Assembly (NCBI RefSeq): GCF_039555335.1
Contig: NC_092640.1
Span: forward strand, 32,667,887-32,731,886
Source of the DNA: Amphiura filiformis
Lineage: Eukaryota; Echinodermata; Ophiuroidea; Amphilepidida; Amphiuridae
Direction of reading: 5' to 3'
DNA: 64,000 bases
Shown: one piece after another, positions 63,521 to 64,000 of the stretch
Layout of the letters: every line of letters starts with the position of its first letter
How positions within the stretch are numbered: position 1 is the stretch's first letter
Translations under genes and position numbers: made by a program
The notes under the pieces: model-generated
What the model was told of the DNA's origin: nothing
What the model saw: only the letters and a program-made list of their open reading frames with translations
Databases searched by the model: none

Positions 63521-64000
63521 CCAATAATAAATTAATGGCAGATTACAAGGATTACTTCTGAGATTTGATCATAACTGCCAAGACATGGATTGATGGCAGA
63601 TTACAAGGATTACTTCTGAGATTTGATCATAACTACCAATACATGGATTAATGACAGATTACAAGGATTACTTCTGAGATTTGATCATAACTGCCAAGAC
63701 ATGGATTGATGACAGATTACAAGGATTACTTCTGAGATTTGATCAGAACTGCCAATACATATATTTATTGATGGCAGATTACAAGGATTACTTCTGAGAT
63801 TTGATCATAACTGCCAATACATATGACAGATTACAAGGATTACCTGAGATTTGATCATAACTGGCAATATATGGATTGATGACAGATTACAAGGATTACT
63901 TCTGAGATTTGATCATAACTGCCAATACATGTATTGATGACATTACAAGAATCACTTCCAAGATTTGATCGTAAATGCCAATACATGTATTGATGACAGA
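63521..64000 (+). repeat. Minisatellite, unit about 58 bp, running off the window
   Basis: ACAAGGATTACTTCTGAGAT is found at about 63545, 63602, 63660, 63718, 63781, 63831 (shortened) and 63889, with spacing close to 58 bases and ATGGATTGATGACAGATT between. At least eight units are present and the array continues past the window edge. Only one or two units occur at 49800 and 55400. Confidence 0.92.

Overview
The window looks like non-coding-rich, repeat-rich animal DNA. Genes are sparse, introns appear plausible, the DNA is AT-rich, and it carries very many short inverted-repeat transposons, satellites and tRNA-derived SINEs. The octamer-like string TAGGCCTA and its variants recur throughout, and the coding content is a C2H2 zinc-finger family. 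From memory this fits a marine invertebrate deuterostome such as an echinoderm or hemichordate. That placement is an inference, and no mitochondrial, rRNA or well-conserved single-copy gene is present to fix it. There is no sign of bacterial operons, CRISPR or rRNA.

Region 1 (1 to about 29.6 kb) is intergenic and packed with repeats. It holds SINE fragments, micro- and minisatellites, and hAT-like elements with perfect 8-bp target duplications (5716-5953, 6865-7164). It also holds Harbinger-like elements with 3-bp TNN/TTA/TAA duplications, a 4.1-kb element with arms of about 0.8 kb (8713-12813), and a satellite containing DR1-type AGGTCA repeats (13.2-14.1 kb). A 5'-truncated LINE C-terminus lies at 15.45-16.5 kb, three adjacent Tc1-like MITEs at 18.96-19.74 kb, and a repeat array of about 500-bp units at 22.1-24.7 kb that is interrupted by a 556-bp element.

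Region 2 (29.7-64 kb) is a tandem cluster of C2H2 zinc-finger genes, all on the minus strand: 29926-31086, 35852-37096, 44365-45786, 51096-52679 and 58587-59669, plus a wrecked sixth copy at 62.06-62.93 kb and an inverted partial copy at 32.26-32.74 kb. Each intact copy has the same N-terminal module followed by 10-16 fingers with the consensus QCEYCQKCF and the linker TKEKP(F/Y). Upstream of most copies is a conserved block with a 92-97 nt candidate leader exon. All five long reading frames stop inside an inter-finger linker, through different lesions, and decaying fingers follow. The intervening DNA is itself duplicated from unit to unit, so many transposon insertions can be mapped against the unoccupied paralogous site.

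Taken together, the window shows a young, actively rearranging array of zinc-finger genes embedded in DNA full of non-autonomous DNA transposons. A reasonable hypothesis, not shown here, is that the proteins are fast-evolving sequence-specific binders of repeats, analogous to the large zinc-finger clusters of other animals. All homology statements come from reading the sequence by eye. No database search was run.
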